Source of the DNA: Nocardia caishijiensis NBRC 108228
GTDB taxonomy: Bacteria; Actinomycetota; Actinomycetes; Mycobacteriales; Mycobacteriaceae
Length of the DNA: 64,000 bases
NCBI RefSeq assembly: GCF_001612825.1
Contig: NZ_BDBE01000006.1
Span: 124,001 to 188,000 of the forward strand
Reading direction: 5' to 3'
The translations under genes were made by a program, and so were the position numbers. The notes beneath the pieces were generated by a model. It did no database searches and was not told the DNA's origin. It worked only from the letters and a program-made list of their open reading frames with translations. Positions 28,875-38,580 of the stretch are shown in pieces; the first letter of the stretch is position 1; the number at the start of each line of letters is the position of its first letter.

Positions 28875-29784
28875 CTACCGCTCCGATCCAGGCAATAGCG
28901 AGGAACTGCAGGATGCGGTCCCCCAGCGCGATCTCTTCGGGTTCACCGGCCTCGCCACCATCGACGTCGACCGCGTAACGCAGGACTGCGATGGTAAACG
29001 GCACCATGGAGATCGCGTACCACTGGGTGTCACGGGCCTCACCCTGCTGGAACGCCCACAGCCCGTAGAACACCACGACCGCGGTGGCCGAGAGCGTCCA
29101 GACGAAGCGCAGGTAGGTCGGGGTGTAGTACTGCAGCGACTTGCGGATCTTGGCACCCGTGTCGAGCGCGATCTGCAGCTCGGCGTAGCGCTTGCCCGCC
29201 GCCATGAACAGCGAACCGAACGCCATGATCAGCAGGAACCACTGCGACAGCTCGATGTCGGCGGCCGCGCCACCGGCGATGGCGCGCAGCAGGAAGCCCG
29301 AGGAGACGATGCAGATGTCGAGCACGGCCTGGTGCTTGAGGCCAAGGCAGTAGGCGAGCTGGATGCCGATGTAGACAGCCATCACGACGGCAAGATGCCA
29401 CGACGCGAGGAACGACCCGGCGATCGAACCGACGAGCAGCACGGCGGCCAGCCCGTAAGCCAGGTTGACAGGAACGACGCCCGCCGCGATCGGCCGGAAC
29501 CGCTTCGTCGGGTGGGCGCGGTCGGCCTCGACATCGAGCGAATCGTTGACCAGGTAGATACCCGAGGCCGCCATGCAGAACACGACGAACGCGATCGCCA
29601 CGTGCGCGAGGATCCCCAGGTCGCCGACGGCTTCGGGGCCCGCGGCGAGCGGCGCCGCGAGCACGAGCACATTCTTGACCCACTGACGCGGGCGAACGGC
29701 CTTGCCGAGCCCACCGGCCAGGGTCTTCGGCGGGCCCTTCACAGCAGCCTCGTCCAGGACGGCGGCGGACGGTTCTTCGCTCAT
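28852..29784 (-). CDS. ubiA: Decaprenyl-phosphate phosphoribosyltransferase UbiA (DPPR synthase)
   Basis: This integral membrane prenyltransferase-family protein joins phosphoribose to decaprenyl phosphate, the first step to the arabinose donor used by Emb and AftB. The 310 residues hold about nine membrane segments and the Asp-rich motif NDSLDVEADRAHPTKRFRP; the second motif region is seen around KRYAELQIALDTG. ATG at 29784 (MSEEPSAAVLDEA) is chosen because upstream residues come from the palindromic repeat at 29836-29877. Homologue of Rv3806c. Confidence 0.95.
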   Translation of the reverse strand: MSEEPSAAVLDEAAVKGPPKTLAGGLGKAVRPRQWVKNVLVLAAPLAAGPEAVGDLGILAHVAIAFVVFCMAASGIYLVNDSLDVEADRAHPTKRFRPIAAGVVPVNLAYGLAAVLLVGSIAGSFLASWHLAVVMAVYIGIQLAYCLGLKHQAVLDICIVSSGFLLRAIAGGAAADIELSQWFLLIMAFGSLFMAAGKRYAELQIALDTGAKIRKSLQYYTPTYLRFVWTLSATAVVVFYGLWAFQQGEARDTQWYAISMVPFTIAVLRYAVDVDGGEAGEPEEIALGDRILQFLAIAWIGAVGVAVYLT

Positions 29785-29835
29785 CTCAGCCAGAGTTCTT
29801 TCAGTAGCGGGCGGTGTTGCATTCCGGCACTCACT

Positions 29836-29877
29836 GGTCCCTACGTGGTTACGCAAGCTGCCGCCTCCGGGCCCTGA
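29836..29877 (-). repeat. Palindromic element, copy A
   Basis: Read on the minus strand, it has the core CGGAGGCGGCAGC followed by TTGCGTAACCACG, flanked by GGGCCC-like and GGGACC ends. It forms the last codons and the TAA stop of the PAP2 phosphatase gene (frame CGG AGG CGG CAG). An inner hairpin GCGT-AACC-ACG(T) is visible. One of five copies in the window, all in the direction of local transcription. Confidence 0.8.
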
Positions 29878-30472
29878 GTTCGTGCCGGGGGCGACGTCTC
29901 TTTTCGGCGGCGAGCACAGCGGCGGCCGACGCGGCCCCCAGTGCGGAACCGGCGAGCACATCGGAAGGGTAATGCACCCCGAGCACGACCCGCGACAACA
30001 GCATCGGCGGCACGAGCACCGCAGGCAAGGGTAGCCCGGTGAGCCTGCCGAGCAACACCGCCGCCGCCGTCGTGGAGGTGGCGTGCGAGGACGGGAAGCT
30101 CAGCTTGCTCGGTGTCGACACGTTGACCTGCACGGACGGGTCGTTCGGGCGCGGGCGTCGGACGATCCGCTTGATGACGATCGACGCCGCGTGGGCACCG
30201 ACCGCGCCGACCGCGACCCCGGCCCACTGACGGCGGCGTGGCTTGTCGACCAGCCAGCCCGCCGCCGCGATGCCCACCCAGCCGAGCGCGTGCTCACCGA
30301 AGTGCGACATCCCGCGCGCGGCCGAGACGACCGCCGGGTTGGTGCCGATGGTGCCCTGCACGGCGTTGAGGATCGCGACCTCGACGGGCACCTCCACGTA
30401 CTCGCCACTGCACGCGCAGTCGCCGCCGCAGCCCTCGTCGAGGAGTTCCAGGTCCGGGTTGATCGCGTTCAC
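29849..30472 (-). CDS. PAP2-superfamily phosphatase (Rv3807c type)
   Basis: This membrane phosphatase is proposed to remove the 5-phosphate of decaprenyl-phosphoryl-phosphoribose in arabinose-donor synthesis. The 207 residues show the three PAP2 motifs: KRIVRRPRP, PSFPSSHA-like LSFPSSHATS, and SRVVLGVHYPSDVLAG, with several membrane helices. The N-terminus carries a Cys-containing stretch (EGCGGDCACSGEY). The GTG start overlaps the glfT2 stop by four bases (GTGA). The C-terminal RARRRQLA and the stop codon are supplied by palindromic element copy A. Confidence 0.92.
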   Translation of the reverse strand: MNAINPDLELLDEGCGGDCACSGEYVEVPVEVAILNAVQGTIGTNPAVVSAARGMSHFGEHALGWVGIAAAGWLVDKPRRRQWAGVAVGAVGAHAASIVIKRIVRRPRPNDPSVQVNVSTPSKLSFPSSHATSTTAAAVLLGRLTGLPLPAVLVPPMLLSRVVLGVHYPSDVLAGSALGAASAAAVLAAEKRRRPRHELRARRRQLA

Positions 30473-32541
30473 TTGCTCGTTCCGTTCAGGCTGTCGTCTT
30501 CGCGGCCTCCGCGGGCCTCTCCATGGTTACGCTCGCTGCCGCCTCCGAGCCCGTCGCGGAGGCCGAAGGTCTTCTCCCACGCCGCCGTGCTGGTGAGCTC
30601 GGCGTGCGCGGCCCGGTAGCGCCGCTGCATCTCCGGGAAGCGGGCGGTGAGCTCTTTGCGCAGGCGCAGAGCTTCCTTGAGCAGTTCGGCCGCCTTGCGC
30701 GGGTCGCGCTTGCGATAAACCACGCCCCGGCCGTCGGCGGTGGTCACGGTGACCCCGTCGACCTGCGAGAGCAGGAACCAGCGCGCGTCCAGGGTCGGCA
30801 CGTTGAGCTGCGGGGTCTCGTGCGCGGCCGGGTCGGCCTTGCGGAAGTTGTGCACCACGCCCTTGGCCAGGCGGGCCACCTTGGCGATCGGGTTGCCCGG
30901 TTCGCCGACCGCGCCGACGCCCTGGCGGCTGGCCAGCGGCAGCTCGGTGGACGACGGAACGACCACCGCGTCCGGGTACTCCTTGCGCATCGCGTGGATC
31001 TTGCCGAGCGCGCTCGGCAGCAGGTCGAAAAGCCCTTCGGGCCCGGCAAGGAAATCGCGGATCGCCTCGTTCTGGATGGCGACCGTGGAGTACTCGAGGC
31101 ACAGCAGGTGCTTGAGGGTGGCCTTGACCGTGTTCACGATCATCGGCTTGCCGTCGCCGGGCAGGTGCAGCGAGGCGACCACCAGGCGGTTGCGCAGGTG
31201 GAAGTACGCCTGCCAGTCGATGGCGTCGTCCTTGTCCGACCAGGCCATGTGCCACACGGCCGCACCCGGCAGGGTGACCGTGGAGTACCCGGCGTCGCGG
31301 GCGCGCAGACCGTATTCGACATCGTCCCACTTGAGGAACAGCGGCAGCGGCTGCCCGATCTGCTCGGCGACCCGACGCGGGATCACGCAGGTCCACCAGC
31401 CGTTGAAGTCGACGTCGATGCGCCGGTGCAGCAGCTTGGAGTTGTCGCGGTCCTTGAGCGGGTGCTTGGCGAAATCGTGGTCGTACTCCACGTTGGGCGC
31501 CGAGGACCACATGAAGATCCCGCGATCGATGACCTCACCCATGCTGTGCAGGTGCGACCGCTCCTGCAGGTTCAGCATCTGGCCGCCGACCAGCAGCGGC
31601 GACTTGGCGAACCGGGAGAACGCGAGGGCGCGCAGGATCGAGTCGGGCTCGATCTCGATGTCGTCGTCCATGTAGACGATGTACTCGGCGTCGGTCTTCA
31701 GCGCCTCGTACATGACGCGGCTGTAGCCGCCGGACCCGCCGAGATTGGGCTGGTCGTGGATGCTGAGCCGGTCGCCCAGCGTCGCGGCGGCCTCGGTGAA
31801 GCCCGGCTCGTCGACGACCTTGCGGTTGCCCTGGTCGGCCACGATCACCGCGGCGACGTTGCCGAGCACCAGCGGGTCCGAGCCGAGGGCGGCCAAGGTC
31901 TTGACCAGGTCGGTCGGCCGGTTGAAAGTGGGCATGCCGACGGCGATGCTGCCGGTGCCCGGCGCCTCCTGCGGTGCGTACCAACCGCCCGCGAGCAGGG
32001 TGACCGCCGTGTCGGTGGTGATGTCGAACCAGATCCAGCCGCCGTCCTCGAACGGGCCGAGATCGGTCTCGAACTCCACCGACACCGAGTCGGCGACTGT
32101 GCCGAATTCGCCGAACTCGCTGTCCCCTGCGTGGTTATGCTCCGCTGCCGCCTCCGGGGCCTGCGCTCGTTCGGCAAGCGGAACTGCGAACTCCTTGCCC
32201 TGCACGTGGATTCGCGAACCGTCGGCCTTGGAGCGGTACACGTCGACCCGGCCGTGCCCGGCCAGTTCCAGCCGGAGCACCACCGACTTCAGCACGCTCC
32301 ACCGACGCCAGTAGCTGGCGGGCAGCGCGTTGAAGTAGGTGCAGAACGACACCTCCGACTCCGCGCCGATCGAGAGCGCGGTGCGGCTGGTGGCGTGCGC
32401 GCGGCGGGCGTTGGTGGTGGATTCCTCCAGGTAGAGGGTCCGCACGTCCAGCGGTTCGCCCGGGCGCGGCAGGATGACGCGCTGTAGCAGGGAGATGGCG
32501 CGGGTTTCGGTCTGCACGTCTTCCAGCATCGCCTTGGTCAT
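30469..32541 (-). CDS. glfT2: Galactofuranosyltransferase GlfT2, with two in-frame palindromic-element insertions
   Basis: GlfT2 polymerises the galactan chain from UDP-galactofuranose with alternating 5- and 6-linkages at the inner face of the membrane. The 690 residues match the family from SLLQRVILPRPGEPLD through GVPTFNRP-like GMPTFNRPTD, the metal-binding IVYMDDDIEIEPDS, WDDVEYGLRARD and the catalytic AVWHMAWSDKDDAIDW. M. tuberculosis GlfT2 is about 637 residues. Extra residues include ERAQAPEAAAEHNHAG (about 125-140) in the N-terminal domain and GLGGGSERNHGEA near the C-terminus, both encoded by copies of the palindromic element. ATG at 32541 has AAGGAGGAGG upstream; the frame upstream of it is another copy of the repeat. 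Confidence 0.95.
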   Translation of the reverse strand: MTKAMLEDVQTETRAISLLQRVILPRPGEPLDVRTLYLEESTTNARRAHATSRTALSIGAESEVSFCTYFNALPASYWRRWSVLKSVVLRLELAGHGRVDVYRSKADGSRIHVQGKEFAVPLAERAQAPEAAAEHNHAGDSEFGEFGTVADSVSVEFETDLGPFEDGGWIWFDITTDTAVTLLAGGWYAPQEAPGTGSIAVGMPTFNRPTDLVKTLAALGSDPLVLGNVAAVIVADQGNRKVVDEPGFTEAAATLGDRLSIHDQPNLGGSGGYSRVMYEALKTDAEYIVYMDDDIEIEPDSILRALAFSRFAKSPLLVGGQMLNLQERSHLHSMGEVIDRGIFMWSSAPNVEYDHDFAKHPLKDRDNSKLLHRRIDVDFNGWWTCVIPRRVAEQIGQPLPLFLKWDDVEYGLRARDAGYSTVTLPGAAVWHMAWSDKDDAIDWQAYFHLRNRLVVASLHLPGDGKPMIVNTVKATLKHLLCLEYSTVAIQNEAIRDFLAGPEGLFDLLPSALGKIHAMRKEYPDAVVVPSSTELPLASRQGVGAVGEPGNPIAKVARLAKGVVHNFRKADPAAHETPQLNVPTLDARWFLLSQVDGVTVTTADGRGVVYRKRDPRKAAELLKEALRLRKELTARFPEMQRRYRAAHAELTSTAAWEKTFGLRDGLGGGSERNHGEARGGREDDSLNGTSK
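30514..30555 (-). repeat. Palindromic element, copy B (inside the 3' end of glfT2)
   Basis: On the minus strand the core CGGAGGCGGCAGC is followed by GAGCGTAACCATGG. It is translated in frame GGA GGC GGC AGC, giving GGGSERNHG near the C-terminus of GlfT2. The frame differs from copies A and C. Confidence 0.75.
32122..32169 (-). repeat. Palindromic element, copy C (inside glfT2)
   Basis: On the minus strand the core CCGGAGGCGGCAGC is followed by GGAGCATAACCACGCAGGG. It is translated in frame GAG GCG GCA GCG, giving PEAAAEHNHAG in the N-terminal domain of GlfT2, where the M. tuberculosis protein has no such residues. It has one extra base between the core and the GCATAACC part relative to copies A and E. 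Confidence 0.78.
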
Positions 32542-32560
32542 GCTGCCTCCTCCTTGGCGT

Positions 32561-32610
32561 GTTCGGGCGCCCTTCGTGGTTACGCGGGCTGCCTCCTCCG
32601 GGCGCTGACC
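32561..32610 (-). repeat. Palindromic element, copy D (glf-glfT2 junction)
   Basis: On the minus strand this reads GGTCAGCGCCCGGAGG, then AGGCAGCCCGCGTAACCACG, then AAGGGCGCCCGAAC. It fills almost all of the 71-base gap between the glf stop (32613) and the glfT2 start (32541). Its ends GCGCCC and GGGCGC are inverted repeats of each other, so the whole unit can fold into one hairpin. Confidence 0.82.
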
Positions 32611-32612
32611 GC

Positions 32613-34598
<1,986 letters not shown>

Positions 34599-35144
34599 CT
34601 ATACGGCCGGTCCGACAACACCTGCCCGGCGTGCGCGCGTGTAGGTCGCTGTCGGCGGTACGGCGGCCAGGAGCAGCACGATCGCGCCGAGACCGGTCGC
34701 GGTGGCGGCGGCGGTCCAGTTGTGGTTGACGATCGCCGTCACCGCGCCGGGCACCCCGCCGAGACCGACGGGGATCGAGCGCAGGACCGACTGGTCGGCG
34801 AACCAGTGGATGCCGTATCCGGAGTCGTAGCCGACGAGCGTGGCGAGCAGGGCGAGCAGCCCGAGGCCGAGTTGGGCCGCGGCGGCGACGATCAGTACCA
34901 AGCGTCCGGTGTCGTCGCGGCGGGCGAGCAGCAGCGCGCCGTAGCCGAAGGCGAACGCGGCGGTGAGCGCGCCGAGGGTGGTGAACAGGACGAGCGAGTC
35001 GTCGACCGCCGCCGAGTCGCCGAAGAACGTGCGCAGGACATACGCCGCGCCGAGCAGGTTCGCGAGGGCGGCGAGCGCGCCGAGGGTCACGGCGGCGACG
35101 GCCGTCACGTCACCGAGAGTCGTTGTCTTTTCCCGCTCGAGCAT
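34599..35144 (-). CDS. Small four-helix membrane protein
   Basis: A 181-residue protein with four predicted membrane segments and the ALLLARRDDTGRLVLIV motif after the second. No signal peptide cleavage and no known domain. It lies 24 bases downstream of the next array member and 37 bases upstream of the following one, all on the minus strand. Confidence 0.7.
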   Translation of the reverse strand: MLEREKTTTLGDVTAVAAVTLGALAALANLLGAAYVLRTFFGDSAAVDDSLVLFTTLGALTAAFAFGYGALLLARRDDTGRLVLIVAAAAQLGLGLLALLATLVGYDSGYGIHWFADQSVLRSIPVGLGGVPGAVTAIVNHNWTAAATATGLGAIVLLLAAVPPTATYTRARRAGVVGPAV

Positions 35145-35168
35145 GGTCCGACCGTATCCCGTCCGCCG

Positions 35169-35579
35169 CTACCGCGTCGCCGTCCAGCGGCGCGTCGGCT
35201 CGATCACGCTGCACACCAGGATCACCACATTGAGGCCGAGCCAGCAGTCCAGCGGACCGAACCGCCAGCCGTGACTCGCCCCGTTCAGCACGATCACCAG
35301 TCCGGTCGCCCCCGCCATCACCGCCGCCATCGTGAGCAGCACCCGTCTGCCGAGCATCCGCCGCCGCAGCAACAGCACCGCGCCGAGCAGATACACCACG
35401 CCGAGGCCGCCGACGATTCCCGCGCCGACGTAGTCGAGATCGAGCTGGCGCCCGAGTGTGCGCAACACCGCCGTCGCCACCCCGACGACGATGCCCGCCA
35501 CACCGACCAGCACCCCCAGCCAGCCCGCGATCAGCGCGGTCACCGCGCGCGAAGGCCCCTCCGGCCGCACCTGCTCCAC
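35169..35579 (-). CDS. Small four-helix membrane protein
   Basis: A 136-residue protein, the shortest of the array, with four hydrophobic segments and the AVLLLRRRMLGRRVLLTM motif. Start is a GTG at 35579. Function unknown; spacing of about 25-30 bases to both neighbours suggests one transcript. Confidence 0.65.
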   Translation of the reverse strand: MEQVRPEGPSRAVTALIAGWLGVLVGVAGIVVGVATAVLRTLGRQLDLDYVGAGIVGGLGVVYLLGAVLLLRRRMLGRRVLLTMAAVMAGATGLVIVLNGASHGWRFGPLDCWLGLNVVILVCSVIEPTRRWTATR

Positions 35580-35609
35580 ACTGTCCCCGCTACTTGTCGT
35601 CGTTCGGAG

Positions 35610-36146
35610 TCAGTTATACGGCGCAACCGCCGGGTGTGGGCCGTTCGGTGGGGTGAGCTGGGGTTTCGGGCGCGCGTCGATCCATCGTTGGGTCGACGGC
35701 AGCACCACGAGCACCAGGATCAGCGCGGACACCGCCGACATTCCGACGAACATGAGCTTCGACGCGAGTACCGAATACGTGGCCAGCGGGCCGAGGCAGA
35801 CGAACGTTCCCAGTCCGCTGCCGATGGTCACCATGGTCACGCCCGCCGGGCGCCGGGCGAGCAGCAGCACACCGCCGAGTCCCAGCAGCACGGCGAAGAC
35901 GGCCCCGGTGCAGAGTTCCATTTGGTTCTCGAGTTGCATACGGTCCCAGTCGAGGTCGACCTCGGGGTCGCGCAACCTTTCCACGACGCGCAGCCCCGAG
36001 TACCCCGTCTGCGCGATCACGAGTCCGGTGAGACCGCCACAGATCGCGAGGATGCCCGCGCTCATGGCGCCACCTGGCGGCGACCAATCCAGCAGGCGGC
36101 GCCGCAGTCTCGGCGGAAACCCTTGCGGCCCTTGTTGATTGTGCAT
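35610..36146 (-). CDS. Small four-helix membrane protein
   Basis: A 178-residue protein with a hydrophilic start (MHNQQGPQGFPPRLRRR), four hydrophobic segments and a GVLLLARRPAGVTMVTIG motif after the second. ATG at 36146 follows GGGGGAGC. It is the promoter-proximal member of the four-gene array. Function unknown. Confidence 0.7.
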   Translation of the reverse strand: MHNQQGPQGFPPRLRRRLLDWSPPGGAMSAGILAICGGLTGLVIAQTGYSGLRVVERLRDPEVDLDWDRMQLENQMELCTGAVFAVLLGLGGVLLLARRPAGVTMVTIGSGLGTFVCLGPLATYSVLASKLMFVGMSAVSALILVLVVLPSTQRWIDARPKPQLTPPNGPHPAVAPYN

Positions 36147-36297
36147 TGCTCCCCCGGTTGTCCCTGACAGCCACCGTATCGGCCGTCGAGGGGAGCCTAC
36201 CGGCCGTCACCGGCCGCACCACGCGATCGGCCGCGTCCGGACACGAGCATCCGGACGCGGCCGCCAGTTCACCACTTCGTCGCGAACCCGCCGACCC

Positions 36298-37056
36298 CTA
36301 CGCCGGGTGCGCGGCGGCGTACGCGCGGAACGCGTCCCGGATGTACTCGGCGGTGTTGTCGCCGTGCACGTCGTAGTTCTTCCGGAAACGTGGGTCGGCG
36401 ACGTACATCTCGCCCAGGCCGACGAGGTACTCGTTGGTCACCGGACGGCCCTGGGTGCCGTCGCCGAGCCAGGCACGGTGCCGTTCGACGATGGCCTGCA
36501 CCGTGTCGCCTGCCACGGGAAGGCCTGCGGCGTGCGCCTTTCCGAAGTCGGTGGCGATGTCGAGCTGGGTTTGCAGGAACCGCTGCTTGCCCTCGTCGCT
36601 CAGCGAACGCCACCAGCGGTCGCCGCTCTCGTAGGCCTCCTTGCCCCAGCGCTGGGTGACTTCTTCCTTGTACTGCGTGTGGTCGAAACCGTCGAAGACC
36701 TCTGCGGCCATGAGCGGTTCACCTCTTTCCGTCTTGTGCAACGTGGTCGCCACCGACTCGATCTGTCGCGCGATCCGATCCTGTTGCTGCCGAAGCAGTT
36801 CCAGGTGCGTGCGCAGCGCGTCGGTGGTGTTCTGTTCACCGGCGAGAACCTCGGCGATCACCGGAAGGCCGAGACCGAGTTCGCGCAGCAGCAGAATGCG
36901 CTGCAGCCGAACGAGGGAGTTCTGGTCGTAGTAGCGGTAGCCGTTGGCCCCGATGCGGCTCGGTTCCAACAACCCCAACTGCCCGTAATGGCGCAGGGTG
37001 CGGCTGGTGGTCCCCGCAGCCTTCGCGAGGTCCTGAATAGACCACTCACCCACCAC
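36298..37056 (-). CDS. TipA-like MerR-family transcriptional regulator
   Basis: A 252-residue regulator. Residues 1-70 are a MerR winged-helix domain (WSIQDLAKAAGTTSRTLRHYGQLGLLEP, then NGYRYYDQNSLVRLQRILLLRELG), followed by a coiled coil (about 75-110) and a TipAS ligand-binding domain (YKEEVTQRWG, YVADPRFRKNYD, GDNTAEYIRDAFRAYA). TipAS domains bind thiopeptide and other antibiotics and switch the promoter on. Start is the first of two adjacent GTGs at 37056 with AAAGGAG upstream. Targets are unknown; the neighbouring SDR gene is on the same strand 65 bases upstream. Confidence 0.9.
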   Translation of the reverse strand: MVGEWSIQDLAKAAGTTSRTLRHYGQLGLLEPSRIGANGYRYYDQNSLVRLQRILLLRELGLGLPVIAEVLAGEQNTTDALRTHLELLRQQQDRIARQIESVATTLHKTERGEPLMAAEVFDGFDHTQYKEEVTQRWGKEAYESGDRWWRSLSDEGKQRFLQTQLDIATDFGKAHAAGLPVAGDTVQAIVERHRAWLGDGTQGRPVTNEYLVGLGEMYVADPRFRKNYDVHGDNTAEYIRDAFRAYAAAHPA

Positions 37057-37121
37057 GACCAGCTCCTTTCCCGTCGATGAGACCAGTCTGCAAGTTGACG
37101 TTACGTCAAGGTCAACACCGA

Positions 37122-37838
37122 TTATGAGAACCCGATCTCGACCTCGACCGTGTCGCGTTCGGTGTACATCCGCCAGTACTCGGCACCGAGTTCGGCATTG
37201 CCGATCCGTGGCAGCACCATCCCGGCGGGAATCAGCTCGGGGTGCGCGTCGACCTGATGTTGCACCGCACTGTTCTCGATGAGCGCGCCGATCGCGAGCA
37301 GCCCGGCGTAGAGGCCGGTGCCGTCGAGTTCGGCAGCGAGCTGGCGGACGTAGGCCCGCTGCGCGCCGAGCGCCACTCCCATATTCGCCAGGTAGGGCTG
37401 CGTGTTCGCCTCGGATGCGCCGGAAGAGAACAGCAGCGCTCCTCGACCGCGCGCGAGCATGCCGGGCAGGAGTTCGCGGGCGAGCTGGATCGATGAGTAC
37501 ACCTTGAGCGCGAACGGCACCTCGAGCGCGGCGCGGTCGACCGCCCGGGTCGACTCGCTGCGCACCGATATCCCGGCGGCAGCCGCGTGCACCGCCACGT
37601 CGATCGGTCCCAGCTGCTGCTCGATGCGCACGATCACCTCGCTCAGCTGGGCGGGGTCGGTGATATCGGCCGTGAACGACTCGGCCTCGATCCCGTCCGC
37701 CCGCAACCGCGTCACCCGCTCGGCGGCCGTGTCGGCGTTCCGCCCGACAGCCGCTATGCGAAAGCCGTTGCGCCCGAATACCTGCGCTGTTCCCGCGCCG
37801 AGTCCTGGTCCGTATCCGAAGATCGCGAGTGTGCCCAT
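37122..37838 (-). CDS. Short-chain dehydrogenase/reductase-like protein with altered active site
   Basis: A 238-residue Rossmann protein with the SDR nucleotide-binding motif FGYGPGLGAGTAQ, NADP-type AVGRNAD, DITDPAQL and a conserved LLFSSGAS strand. The usual catalytic YxxxK is not visible: at its position the sequence reads LANMGVALGAQ. It may therefore be a non-canonical reductase or a sensor. It is divergent from the TetR gene at 37941, and a palindrome between them suggests that the TetR protein controls it. Confidence 0.8.
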   Translation of the reverse strand: MGTLAIFGYGPGLGAGTAQVFGRNGFRIAAVGRNADTAAERVTRLRADGIEAESFTADITDPAQLSEVIVRIEQQLGPIDVAVHAAAAGISVRSESTRAVDRAALEVPFALKVYSSIQLARELLPGMLARGRGALLFSSGASEANTQPYLANMGVALGAQRAYVRQLAAELDGTGLYAGLLAIGALIENSAVQHQVDAHPELIPAGMVLPRIGNAELGAEYWRMYTERDTVEVEIGFS

Positions 37839-37850
37839 CCGACCGCTCCA

Positions 37851-37894
37851 TCAAGTTGAGTGTTGGTTCAGATTGATACTCAACACTAACTTGA
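37851..37894. promoter_or_regulatory. Putative TetR operator between the SDR and tetR genes
   Basis: TCAAGTT-G-AGTGTTG at 37851-37865 faces CAACACT-AACTTGA at 37881-37894 as an inverted repeat with one extra base in the left arm and a 15-nt spacer. It lies between the divergent starts at 37838 and 37941, the classic place for a TetR autoregulatory site. Confidence 0.6.
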
Positions 37895-37940
37895 ACCCAG
37901 GCTCAAGATAATTCCGCAGGCCGATTTGTAGGATCGGCGA

Positions 37941-38567
37941 ATGCCCGAGGACAAGCCGTTGCGCAGCGACGCCAAGCGCAATCGCGACGCCCTGGTCACG
38001 GCGGCCCGCGAACTCTTCGAGGAACGCGGCCTCGACGCGCCGCTCAAGGACATCGCCGCGCGGGCGGGCGTCGCGATCGGCACCCTCTACAACCGCTTCC
38101 CCACCCGCGACGAACTCATCGCCGCCGCCGTCGACGACCGGGTCGGGGCGGGCGCCCACATCGCCGAGCGGGCACTGGAACTCGACGACCCGTGGGAGGC
38201 ATTCGTCTTCCTGGTCGAAGGCATCTGCGCACTGCACGCCGAGGACCGCGTGCTCGGCGAACTCGCGCTGCGCAGTCCGCCGAGCCCGGCACTGGAGCGC
38301 GCCCGCGCGCACGGCCACGATCTGATGCGCCGAATCGTGGTGCGCGCCCAGCGTTCCGGCACCCTGCGCTCGGATTGGACGCTCGAGGACATCGCCTTCA
38401 TCACCTGGTCCCACACCAGTGTTCTCGCCGCGACCGCGAATATCGCCCCCGACCTCTGGCGCCGCAATCTCGCCCTCATCCTGGACGGGCTTCGCGCGAA
38501 AGCCGCGCACCCCCTGCCGGTTCCGGCCCTCACGGAGGACCAGTTGATGCAGGCGATGCGCGGCTGA
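37941..38567 (+). CDS. TetR-family transcriptional regulator
   Basis: A 208-residue regulator with an N-terminal HTH: RDALVTAARELFEERGLDAPLKDIAARAGVAIGTLYNRFPTRDELI (TetR motif complete), followed by an all-helical ligand-binding domain (LVEGICALHAED, HDLMRRIVVRAQRSGTLRSDWTLEDIAF). It resembles TetR repressors of the SBP/AcrR type controlling adjacent oxidoreductases. It is divergent from the SDR gene across a 102-base gap containing an inverted repeat. Confidence 0.92.
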   Translation: MPEDKPLRSDAKRNRDALVTAARELFEERGLDAPLKDIAARAGVAIGTLYNRFPTRDELIAAAVDDRVGAGAHIAERALELDDPWEAFVFLVEGICALHAEDRVLGELALRSPPSPALERARAHGHDLMRRIVVRAQRSGTLRSDWTLEDIAFITWSHTSVLAATANIAPDLWRRNLALILDGLRAKAAHPLPVPALTEDQLMQAMRG

Positions 38568-38580
38568 CTTCCCGCCGGAC

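Noticed and set aside
28852..29961. Longer N-terminus for UbiA up to 29961
   Set aside because: The added residues are translated from palindromic element copy A and antisense to the phosphatase gene.
36298..37854. A 518-residue protein joining the TipA-like regulator to an upstream segment
   Set aside because: The upstream part is an out-of-frame reading of the SDR gene. The regulator starts at the GTG pair at 37056 with its own ribosome-binding site.
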